Shown here: piece after piece, positions 1-6,944 of the stretch | How the letters are laid out: each line of letters starts with the position of its first letter | Numbering within the stretch: the stretch's first letter is position 1 | Source of the DNA: Prevotella sp. UBA4341 | Lineage (GTDB): Bacteria > Bacteroidota > Bacteroidia > Bacteroidales > Bacteroidaceae | Direction of reading: 5' to 3' | Assembly: GCA_002393705.1 (NCBI GenBank) | Contig: DGTH01000066.1 | Span: forward strand, 7,208 to 18,855 | Length of the DNA: 11,648 nt | Made by a program: the position numbers and the translations under genes | Notes under the pieces: model-generated | What the model was told of the DNA's origin: nothing | Databases searched by the model: none | Seen by the model: only the letters and a program-made list of their open reading frames with translations

Positions 1-353
1 TGCGCGAGGTGGGCTACGACTCGGCCTTCATGTTCAAGTACTCCGAGCGCCCCGGCACCTACGCCTCCAAGCACTTGCCCGACAACGTGCCCGAGGAAGA
101 GAAGATTCGCCGGCTGAACGAGCTGATACAGTTGCAGACCGACATCTCCGCCCAGCAGAACAAGAAAGACGAGGGCAAGGAGTTTGACGTCCTCGTGGAA
201 GGGTTCTCGAAGCGTAGCCGCGAACAGCTGTGCGGCCGTACGGAGCAGAACAAGATGGTGGTGTTTGACAAAGGCCAGTACCACATTGGCCAGACGGTGC
301 GCGTCCGCGTAACGGGCAGCACGAGTGCAACCTTATTCGGAGAGGCCTTATGA
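1..353 (+). CDS. miaB: tRNA (N6-isopentenyladenosine-37-C2)-methylthiotransferase MiaB, C-terminal part (5' end outside window)
   Basis: The gene enters from upstream. The reading frame begins at base 3, giving 116 visible residues and a TGA stop. MiaB is a radical-SAM iron-sulfur enzyme that adds the methylthio group to i6A37 of tRNAs reading UNN codons. The radical-SAM and N-terminal cluster domains are not in the window. Visible are the end of the catalytic region (the characteristic stretch YDSAFMFKYSERPGT near the left edge), a charged helical linker, and the C-terminal TRAM RNA-binding domain with the family hallmarks KRSREQL, GRTEQN and GQTVRVRV. The GTG at base 9 is only an internal valine, because upstream sequence is open and matches the family. 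The stop overlaps the next gene's ATG (ATGA at 350-353), so translation is probably coupled. The family identification is secure; only the fragment is seen. Confidence 0.95.
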   Translation, partial: REVGYDSAFMFKYSERPGTYASKHLPDNVPEEEKIRRLNELIQLQTDISAQQNKKDEGKEFDVLVEGFSKRSREQLCGRTEQNKMVVFDKGQYHIGQTVRVRVTGSTSATLFGEAL

Positions 354-2179
354 AAGAGTTTATGCAAGTACTGAGGCGCTTCGTGCTGCCTTACAAGAAA
401 TACGTGGTGCTGTCCATCGTGTTCAACGTGCTGTCGGCCTTGCTCAACATCTTTTCCTTTGCCGCCATCATCCCCATTCTGCAGATTCTCTTTAAGACGG
501 GCGACGCCGTCGAGGTAACGCGGCTCATGGAGTGGAGCGAGGGCAGCATGAAGGACGTGCTGGTGAACAATACGTACTACCACATCAACCAGATGATAGC
601 CGATGCCGGCTCTACGACGACGCTCCTCTTCATCGGACTGTTTCTCATCGTGGCCACGCTCCTGAAGACGGTGGCCTACTTCCTGTCGTCGGCCTCGGTG
701 GTGCCCATTCGTACGGGCGTGGTGCGCGACATGCGCAACCAGCTGTATAACAAAATAGTGCAACTGCCCTTAGGCTTCTTTACCGAGGAGCGCAAGGGTG
801 ACATCATTGCCCGCATGACGGGCGACGTGCAGGAGGTGGAGACCAGCATCATGTCGAGCCTCGACCTCATGTTCAAGAACCCCATCCTCATCATTTCTTA
901 CTTCACCACGCTGGTCATTATCTCGTGGGAGCTGACGCTCTTCTCCGTCGTCATCATTCCCCTTATCGGTTGGTTCATGGGTTGGATAGGCCGTAAGCTG
1001 AAGGCGCAGAGCATCAAGGCGCAGGCCTTGTGGAGCGACACCATGAGCGTGGTCGATGAGACGCTTGGCGGACTGCGTATCATTAAGGCCTTCTGTGCTG
1101 AAGGCAAGATGCGGGAGAAGTTCAACAAGATAAACTCCACCTACCGTCACGACATCATGTGGGTCAACATCCGCCAGAACCTGGGCCATCCGCTCAGTGA
1201 GTTTCTTGGCACGTGCATGATTGTCATCGTCTTGTGGTTTGGTGGTGTCCTGGTGCTGAACAACGAGTCGCTCTCCGGGCCTACCTTTATCTATTATATG
1301 GTGATACTCTACTCTATCATCAATCCTCTGAAGGAAGTCTCGAAGGTGGGCTATAACATTCCTAAGGGCCTGGCTTCGATGGAGCGCATCGACAAAATCC
1401 TCCTGGCCGAGAATACCATTAAGGAACCGGCAGAGCCGAAGCACATCAGCTCGTTCGAACACCAGATAGAGTTCCGCAACGTCTCCTTCCGCTATGGTGA
1501 GCAGTGGGTATTGCGGGGTATTAATCTCACCATTCCCAAGGGAAAGACCATTGCCATTGTGGGACAGAGCGGCAGCGGAAAATCGACACTTGTTGACCTC
1601 ATTCCCCGCTACTACGACGTGCAGGAGGGCGAGGTGCTCATTGACGGCATCAATGTCAAGAACTTAGGCATCCACGACCTGCGACAGCTCATAGGCAACG
1701 TCAACCAGGAGGCCATTCTGTTTAACGACACGTTTACTAACAACATCTCGTTCGGGGTTGATAATGCCACGCAGGCTGACGTCGAGCAGGCCGCCCGCAC
1801 GGCCAATGCTTACGACTTCATCATGCAGAGCGAGCACCAGTTTGAGACGAACATCGGCGACCGTGGCGGACGACTCTCCGGCGGCCAGCGCCAGCGCGTC
1901 AGCATAGCCCGTGCTATTCTGAAGAACCCCCCCATCTTGATACTCGATGAGGCTACTTCTGCCCTTGACACCGAGAGTGAGCGCCTGGTGCAAGACGCGT
2001 TGGAGCGGCTCATGAAGACGCGCACCACCGTGGCCATTGCCCACCGCCTCTCGACGATTAAGAATGCCGACGAAATCTATGTCTTGCACGACGGACAGAT
2101 TGTGGAGCGCGGCACCCATGAGGAGCTGCTGGCCATTGACGGCTACTACAAGCGACTGAACGACATGCAGAAGGTCTAA
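350..2179 (+). CDS. ABC exporter, fused permease and ATPase (MsbA/lipid exporter type)
   Basis: This is a 609-residue half-transporter of type IV ABC fold. The N-terminal permease has about six membrane helices (roughly 17-47, 90-117, 173-193, 195-215, 285-305 and 310-328). The C-terminal ATPase starts near 373. It has an A-loop Tyr382, Walker A GQSGSGKST at 405-413, Q-loop Gln453, signature LSGGQ at 509-513, Walker B ILILDE at 529-534 with catalytic Glu534, and H-loop His565, so it should hydrolyse ATP as a homodimer. Length and layout match MsbA and related exporters, which flip lipid A-core or other amphiphiles across the inner membrane. The substrate cannot be read from sequence. The start ATG overlaps the miaB stop, with GGAGAGG five bases upstream. 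The envelope transferases directly downstream make a lipid or glycolipid substrate plausible. A peptide or drug exporter is the alternative. Confidence 0.9.
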   Translation: MKEFMQVLRRFVLPYKKYVVLSIVFNVLSALLNIFSFAAIIPILQILFKTGDAVEVTRLMEWSEGSMKDVLVNNTYYHINQMIADAGSTTTLLFIGLFLIVATLLKTVAYFLSSASVVPIRTGVVRDMRNQLYNKIVQLPLGFFTEERKGDIIARMTGDVQEVETSIMSSLDLMFKNPILIISYFTTLVIISWELTLFSVVIIPLIGWFMGWIGRKLKAQSIKAQALWSDTMSVVDETLGGLRIIKAFCAEGKMREKFNKINSTYRHDIMWVNIRQNLGHPLSEFLGTCMIVIVLWFGGVLVLNNESLSGPTFIYYMVILYSIINPLKEVSKVGYNIPKGLASMERIDKILLAENTIKEPAEPKHISSFEHQIEFRNVSFRYGEQWVLRGINLTIPKGKTIAIVGQSGSGKSTLVDLIPRYYDVQEGEVLIDGINVKNLGIHDLRQLIGNVNQEAILFNDTFTNNISFGVDNATQADVEQAARTANAYDFIMQSEHQFETNIGDRGGRLSGGQRQRVSIARAILKNPPILILDEATSALDTESERLVQDALERLMKTRTTVAIAHRLSTIKNADEIYVLHDGQIVERGTHEELLAIDGYYKRLNDMQKV

Positions 2180-2185
2180 GGAAGG

Positions 2186-2199
2186 TTGAAAGTTGAAAG
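2186..2199 (+). repeat. Heptamer pair TTGAAAG x2 at an operon junction
   Basis: Two perfect tandem copies of TTGAAAG span the junction between the ABC exporter stop and the next gene. The second copy supplies the TTG start codon (2193-2195) of the downstream gene. The first carries a TGA in that same frame, six bases upstream. Two copies alone would be unremarkable; it is listed because six other 7-bp tracts lie in this window. Confidence 0.55.
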
Positions 2200-4049
2200 A
2201 GAGAATCGTTTTCCTACTGCGTACTTACCTCTGGACGCTATTCGTGTTCATGGCGGCCAAGGTGGCGTTTATGCTCGCCTGCCGCGAGGGTCATGACTTC
2301 GCCCTTGGCGACGTCTGCAGCGTCTTGACCCACGGGTTGTCGCTCGACCTCTCTACTTCACTCTATATCGTCAGCCTGCCTTTCCTGCTGATGATGGTCA
2401 GCATCTGGTGGCAGCAGGCGCGTGTGCTGAACCTCATTCTGCGCGTCTATTTTGCCATCATAGCCGTGGCCCTGAGCCTGGCCTTTGTGGCTGACAGCAG
2501 TCTCTACCCTTTTTGGGGCTTTAAGCTCGACGCCTCGTGCCTGCAGTATTTGGAAACTCCGACGGAGGCCATGGCCAGTGTCAGCACGGGCTACGTCGTG
2601 CTAAGGGTGCTGCTCTTTCTGCTGGTGGCGGCAGTGGTGTTTTTAGGGTATGGGGTGACAGGGGCTGCTAAGGCTTCTATGCCTACTGGGGCTTCTATGC
2701 CTACTGGGGCTTCTATGCCATCTATGAGATATAGGGTAATAGAGACCCTGGGCTACGTGCTCGTTATCCCCCTCATCGTTATCGGCATACGCGGCGGGTT
2801 GGGCGAATCGACCACCAACATCGGGCAGGCGTATTTCTCCTCAAACCAGTTTCTGAACCATTCGGCCGTCAATCCTGTCTTCTCGTTTGTTGCTTCTTTC
2901 GAGAAGACGGCGTCCAATAATGTCAGCTATCACTTTATGGACGATGCGCAGTGCCGTCGGATGATAGGCGAGCTTTATCATACAGAGTCCGTCGGGGCTG
3001 ACACGTTGCTCACTACCCAGCGGCCAAACATCATCGTTATCTTGTTGGAGAGCTGTGGCGGTACCTTCACTGAGATAGGCGGGCGCAGTGACGTGACGCC
3101 CAACCTGAACCGCCTGGCTCGGGAGGGTATCTATTTCACCAACTGCTATGGTAACACCTGGCGTACCGACCGAGGGACCGTCTGTACGTGGAGCGGCTAC
3201 CCGTCGTTTCCCACCATGTCGGTCATGAAGATGCCGGCAAAGTCTCACACGTTGCCCTGCCTGGCCCGCACGCTTCAGCAGCAGCGGGGCTACAGCACGT
3301 ATTACCTCTATGGTGGCGACATCAACTTTACGAACATGCGCTCGTACTTGGTAGGAGGCGGGTTCGAAACACTGAAGTGGATGAAAGACTATGCGGCCGA
3401 AGAGCAGGCCTCGGCTAAGTGGGGCGTGCGCGACGACATCACCTTTGGCTCTCTTTATGAGATGGCAGCAACTGCACAGCAGCCTTTTCTGATAGGTTAC
3501 TCCACACTGTCGAGCCATCAGCCCTGGGATGTGCCTATCCAGCAGTTTGATGACGAAGTGCTTAATGCCTTCTACTATCTGGACCAGTGCTTAGGCTCGT
3601 TTATAGGCAAGCTGAAGCAGAGCCCGTTGTGGCAGAACACCCTCGTGGTGTTGTTGCCTGACCATGGCATCACTTATAAGACCATTGACGAGACTCATCG
3701 GCTGAAGAACCATATCCCCATGATTTGGGTTGGTGGAGCCGTCAAGCAACCACGACGCATAGAACAGGTGTGCAACCAGACAGACTTGCCCGCCACGCTG
3801 TTAGAACAGTTAGGACTGAGCCACCGCGACTATACCTTCAGCCGCGACGTGCTGAGCAAGACCTACACGCAGCCATTCGCCATCAACACCTTCGACGATG
3901 GGTTCTCCATGTATGACAGCACGTCGTTCGTGAACTATGACTTTATTAGCAACAAAGTCATCAAGGCCGAAGGCCCCAATACCGCTCTGCTCATTGAGCG
4001 TGCCAAAGCCATTCTGCAGGCCGCATCTGACGACTTGAACAAACGATAA
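2193..4049 (+). CDS. LTA synthase family protein (membrane-anchored sulfatase-fold phosphotransferase), Thr-nucleophile type
   Basis: This is a 618-residue protein with five N-terminal membrane helices and an extracytoplasmic alkaline-phosphatase/sulfatase-fold domain from about residue 277. Residues that match LtaS-type metal and catalytic positions are Glu286 (ILLES), Thr325 in RTDRG (probable nucleophile), Trp410/Arg413 (KWGVRDD), His442 (SSHQPW) and Asp490-His491 (LLPDHG). Family members move phosphoglycerol or phosphoethanolamine from a phospholipid to a glycan or lipid on the outer face of the inner membrane. The acceptor here is unknown, and Gram-negative Bacteroidales do not make classical LTA. 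The TTG start is chosen because an in-frame TGA lies at 2187-2189 and the first ATG, at residue 20, would cut the first membrane helix; AAGGAAGG lies seven bases upstream. Residues 161-177 are an odd ASMPTG repeat in the loop before the last helix. The gene is 13 bp after the ABC exporter and 4 bp before a second family member. Confidence 0.88.
   Translation: MKERIVFLLRTYLWTLFVFMAAKVAFMLACREGHDFALGDVCSVLTHGLSLDLSTSLYIVSLPFLLMMVSIWWQQARVLNLILRVYFAIIAVALSLAFVADSSLYPFWGFKLDASCLQYLETPTEAMASVSTGYVVLRVLLFLLVAAVVFLGYGVTGAAKASMPTGASMPTGASMPSMRYRVIETLGYVLVIPLIVIGIRGGLGESTTNIGQAYFSSNQFLNHSAVNPVFSFVASFEKTASNNVSYHFMDDAQCRRMIGELYHTESVGADTLLTTQRPNIIVILLESCGGTFTEIGGRSDVTPNLNRLAREGIYFTNCYGNTWRTDRGTVCTWSGYPSFPTMSVMKMPAKSHTLPCLARTLQQQRGYSTYYLYGGDINFTNMRSYLVGGGFETLKWMKDYAAEEQASAKWGVRDDITFGSLYEMAATAQQPFLIGYSTLSSHQPWDVPIQQFDDEVLNAFYYLDQCLGSFIGKLKQSPLWQNTLVVLLPDHGITYKTIDETHRLKNHIPMIWVGGAVKQPRRIEQVCNQTDLPATLLEQLGLSHRDYTFSRDVLSKTYTQPFAINTFDDGFSMYDSTSFVNYDFISNKVIKAEGPNTALLIERAKAILQAASDDLNKR
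2673..2719 (+). repeat. 18-bp minisatellite inside the first LTA-synthase-like gene
   Basis: The unit GCTTCTATGCCTACTGGG occurs twice exactly (2673-2690 and 2691-2708), followed by 11 matching bases of a third copy (2709-2719). It is in frame and encodes ASMPTG, ASMPTG, ASMP in a loop between two membrane helices (residues 161-176). A change in copy number would add or remove six residues without a frameshift. Confidence 0.9.
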
Positions 4050-4053
4050 GCCC

Positions 4054-5973
4054 ATGAAACAACTACTCAACAAACCCTATGCTCCCACGCTGGCCCTCTT
4101 GTGGAACCTGCTGCTGGTCTGGCTGCTCTATCAGGGGTGCCGCTTGGTGTATTTTGCAGAGAATGCCGACTATCTTCACTATACGGCAGACGTGTTCCGT
4201 GGCGGTCTGCTCTTCGATACGTCAGCCATTCTCTATACCAATGCGCTCTACATCGTGCTGCAGCTGCTGCCCCTGCACTGGAAGGAGAACGCTCGCTATC
4301 ATCGTTTCTGTAAGTGGCTCTTCCTCGTAGTGAATGGTTTGTCCGTGGTGGTTAACCTCATGGATGCCGTCTATTTCAAATATACCATGCGCCGCACGAC
4401 GACCACCGTGTTTGGAGAGTTCCAGAACGAAGGCAATCTTGGGGGAATCTTCTTGACCGAGGTTTTTCGCCATTGGTATCTGGTGTTGCTGTTTGTCGTG
4501 TTCGTGTTCGTTCTTTGGCGCCTGTATGCGGTGCCGCGCTTCCGGGGAAAGACCATTGCTTACTATGTCTCTTGCGCAGTGTCGCTGCTTTTGGCCGTGC
4601 CCCTGTGTGTGGCTGGCATGCGTGGTGGCTTTACTACGGCTGTGCGTCCTATCACCATTTCGAATGCCAACCAGTATGTAGAGCGTCCTACTGACGCTGC
4701 CTTGGTGCTGAATACCCCGTTTGCGCTCATTCGTACCATCGGTAAGGATGTCTTTACCGTGCCCCGCTACTTCGGTACGAAGGCCGAGCTTGAAGCAGTC
4801 TATACTCCTATTCATCGCCCATCACCCAACACCCAACACCCAACACCCAAAAACATCATCATACTTATTGTCGAAAGCTTCGGCCGTGAGTACATCGGTG
4901 CGCTGAACAAGGACTTAGAGGGTGGCACCTACAAGGGCTACACGCCCTGCGTCGATTCGCTCATTGCCAAGAGCACCACCTTCCGCTACAGCTTCTGTAA
5001 TGGACGCAAGAGCATTGACGGAATGCCCAGCATTCTGTCGAGCATCCCCATGTTTGTAGAGCCGTTCATCCTGACCCCCTCCTCCATGAACGATTATACC
5101 GGCTTGGCTGGCATCTTGGGACAGGAGGGCTACGAGACGGCATTCTTTCATGGAGCCGAGAATGGAAGCATGGGCTTCCAGGCCTTTGCGCAGAAGACGG
5201 GTTTCCAGCGTTACTACGGGCGTACGGAGTACGAGGCAGCACGCGGCACCAATGACTTCGACGGCACATGGGCCATCTGGGACGAGCCCTTCCTGCAGTA
5301 CTATGCTGAAGAAATGAGTCGCATGCACGAGCCGTTTATGACCGCCGTCTTTACGGCTTCGAGCCATCATCCCTTCAAGGTGCCTGACGGCTTCCCCGCC
5401 GACAACCCGACGGACCGTATAGAAATCCATAAGTGCATACGCTATACCGACCGGGCCATTGGCCGTTTCTTCCAGACGGCCAGTCGGCAGCCGTGGTTCA
5501 AGAATAGCATCTTCGTGCTGACCAGCGACCATACGAACATGAGCAACCATGCCGAGTACCAAAGCGACTTGGGCGGCTTCTGTTCACCCATCATCATCTT
5601 TGACCCTTCGGCACCCACTGGCCAGATGGTGGACAAGGTTGCCCAGCAAATAGACATCATGCCTACTCTGCTGGGCCTGTTAGGCTATCAGAAACCTTAC
5701 TTTGCCTTTGGCATTGATGTGCTGAATACCCCCAAGGACGACACGTGGGCCGTGAACTACCTGAACGGCATCTATCAGTATGTGCGTTATGGCTACGTGT
5801 TGCAGTTCGACGGTGTGCAGACAAAGGCCGTCTATCGGCTTGACGACCGTCTCATGAAGAACAACCTGAAGGGAAAGGTCGCCCTTCAGCAGCAAATGGA
5901 ACGGCAGCTGAAGGCCATCATCCAGCAGTACATGGAGCGCATGAAGGGGAATGGATTGAGAATTGAGAATTGA
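4054..5973 (+). CDS. LTA synthase family protein (membrane-anchored sulfatase-fold phosphotransferase), Ser-nucleophile type
   Basis: This is a 639-residue paralogue of the preceding gene's superfamily, but clearly a different subgroup. About five membrane helices (roughly 11-32, 55-75, 88-104, 140-160 and 168-188) lead to an extracytoplasmic domain starting at the strand NIIILIVES near 267. Expected active-site positions are Glu274, Ser320 in NGRKSIDG (in the nucleophile position, where LtaS has Thr), the tryptophan motif GTWAIWDE (404-411), His438/His439 (SSHHPF) and Asp492-His493 (TSDHTN). It probably transfers a phospholipid-derived head group to an envelope acceptor; the acceptor is unknown. 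Residues about 255-266 (RPSPNTQHPTPK) come from a heptamer array placed just before the catalytic domain. The last residues, GLRIEN, and the TGA stop are encoded by another heptamer array. The ATG is 4 bp after the previous stop, so the two genes are very probably cotranscribed. Confidence 0.88.
   Translation: MKQLLNKPYAPTLALLWNLLLVWLLYQGCRLVYFAENADYLHYTADVFRGGLLFDTSAILYTNALYIVLQLLPLHWKENARYHRFCKWLFLVVNGLSVVVNLMDAVYFKYTMRRTTTTVFGEFQNEGNLGGIFLTEVFRHWYLVLLFVVFVFVLWRLYAVPRFRGKTIAYYVSCAVSLLLAVPLCVAGMRGGFTTAVRPITISNANQYVERPTDAALVLNTPFALIRTIGKDVFTVPRYFGTKAELEAVYTPIHRPSPNTQHPTPKNIIILIVESFGREYIGALNKDLEGGTYKGYTPCVDSLIAKSTTFRYSFCNGRKSIDGMPSILSSIPMFVEPFILTPSSMNDYTGLAGILGQEGYETAFFHGAENGSMGFQAFAQKTGFQRYYGRTEYEAARGTNDFDGTWAIWDEPFLQYYAEEMSRMHEPFMTAVFTASSHHPFKVPDGFPADNPTDRIEIHKCIRYTDRAIGRFFQTASRQPWFKNSIFVLTSDHTNMSNHAEYQSDLGGFCSPIIIFDPSAPTGQMVDKVAQQIDIMPTLLGLLGYQKPYFAFGIDVLNTPKDDTWAVNYLNGIYQYVRYGYVLQFDGVQTKAVYRLDDRLMKNNLKGKVALQQQMERQLKAIIQQYMERMKGNGLRIEN
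4816..4850 (+). repeat. Heptamer array CACCCAA x4 plus one variant, inside a coding region
   Basis: One variant unit CGCCCAT (4816-4822) is followed by four perfect units of CACCCAA (4823-4850). On the minus strand this reads TTGGGTG x4, then ATGGGCG. The array is translated in frame as a Pro/Asn/Thr/Gln/His-rich stretch immediately before the catalytic domain. The sense-strand unit has no stop triplet in any frame. Confidence 0.92.
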
Positions 5974-6002
5974 GGATTGAGATTTGAGAGTTGAGAATTG
6001 AG
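5956..6002 (+). repeat. Heptamer array TTGAGNN, seven units, filling a convergent gene junction
   Basis: Units run TTGAGAA, TTGAGAA, TTGAGGA, TTGAGAT, TTGAGAG, TTGAGAA and a last partial TTGAG. The first five bases are constant and only the last two vary. The tract encodes the C-terminal residues and TGA stop (5971-5973) of the upstream plus-strand gene and ends on the base before the stop codon of the opposing minus-strand gene. No hairpin terminator is visible here. Confidence 0.93.
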
Positions 6003-6944
6003 TCAGTGGTTCGCCGGATGGTCCTTGGCAATGACTTTTCCGTCAATGACCTCAAAGCGTTCGTTAAACTCCTGGCGCGTGCGTGCCCAGCGCTTGTGGC
6101 TCCACAGCCAGTAGGCCGGAGCACGGCGTATGCTCTCCTCCAGCATGCGGTAGTAAGCATCCGTCAGGCCGTAGTCGGCCACCTTTTGCGGCTCGCGCGT
6201 AATGAGCTTTATCTCGCCCTCGTAGTAGCCACGGCGCACGCGGTGCATGTCCAAATAAACAATCGTGTGGTTAACCTTCTTCACGATGCGTTCCGTGCCT
6301 GTCAGTACTGGCGTGTCGTGGTTCAGGAAGTCCAGCCAGTGGTGTATGTTGACCCAGTGCGGTTTCTGGTCGGCTATGTAGCCTACCACGATGGGCTGGT
6401 TGCTACGGCGGAACTCCAGGATTTTCCTTAGCGTGTCCTGCATGGGGATGCAGAGCGCGTCAAAACGCTGGCGCTGACTGAGAAACAGGCGGTCGAAGTC
6501 TTTGTTCTCTATCGGGTGGTATATCTGCCCACACTTCACGTTGCCCGTCAGCCACATAGGCAGCGAGGCCACCCACTCCCAGTTGCAGTAGTGACCCAGA
6601 TAGAGGGCTACCGACTGCCCCTCGTTGACGCTCTGCTGTATGATGTCCATACCCTTGAACACCATGCGACGCTTCATCTCCTCACGGCTCATGGTCTTCA
6701 TCTTGATGCTCTCTACCAGGTAGTCGCAGAAGAAGTGGTAGAAGCCGTGCTCTATCTGGCGCAACTCTGTAGCTGTCTTTTCTGGAAACGACGATGCCAG
6801 GTTCTGGCGAACCACTTTCTTTCTGTAACCTACAATATGATACAGGATAAGGTAGAGGCCGTCGCTCAGCACGTAGAGCACGCTGAGTGGCAGCAGTGAC
6901 AGCAAGTACCAGAGGCTCAAGACGAGATAATAGAGAATCTTCAT
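6003..6944 (-). CDS. LpxL/HtrB-type lysophospholipid (lipid A) acyltransferase family protein
   Basis: The 313-residue length is usual for HtrB/LpxL-type acyltransferases. One N-terminal membrane segment (about 4-37) anchors a cytoplasmic-face catalytic domain. The catalytic HX4E motif is present as GHYCNWE (His118, Glu123). The DQKP segment (192-195) and the conserved WLWSHKRW near the C-terminus (279-286) are also in place. In this family the enzyme adds a fatty acyl chain from acyl-ACP to a lipid A precursor; some relatives acylate other lipids such as ornithine or glycine lipids. Its ATG overlaps the stop of the upstream licD-type gene (ATGA, 6944-6941), so the two are translationally coupled from the promoter near 7785. 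It converges on the plus-strand transferase operon across the TTGAG heptamer array. Family is secure; the exact acceptor is inferred. Confidence 0.9.
   Translation of the reverse strand: MKILYYLVLSLWYLLSLLPLSVLYVLSDGLYLILYHIVGYRKKVVRQNLASSFPEKTATELRQIEHGFYHFFCDYLVESIKMKTMSREEMKRRMVFKGMDIIQQSVNEGQSVALYLGHYCNWEWVASLPMWLTGNVKCGQIYHPIENKDFDRLFLSQRQRFDALCIPMQDTLRKILEFRRSNQPIVVGYIADQKPHWVNIHHWLDFLNHDTPVLTGTERIVKKVNHTIVYLDMHRVRRGYYEGEIKLITREPQKVADYGLTDAYYRMLEESIRRAPAYWLWSHKRWARTRQEFNERFEVIDGKVIAKDHPANH

Noticed and set aside
3188..3418. A 76-residue plus-strand reading frame inside the first transferase gene
   Set aside because: It overlaps a clear catalytic-domain coding frame, has no family resemblance and no start signal.
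2193..5973. The two sulfatase-fold proteins as true sulfatases
   Set aside because: The C/S-x-P-x-R formylglycine motif is missing, and the N-terminal membrane helices plus the Thr/Ser nucleophile contexts match the LTA-synthase group.
4816..6002. Heptamer arrays as a CRISPR or an iteron-type origin
   Set aside because: There are no spacers, no Cas or replication genes, and the units are too short and differ between tracts.
5918..6431. Small reading frames on both strands across the TTGAG array
   Set aside because: They are shadows of the two convergent genes; their ends are produced by the repeat and they have no promoter or family features.
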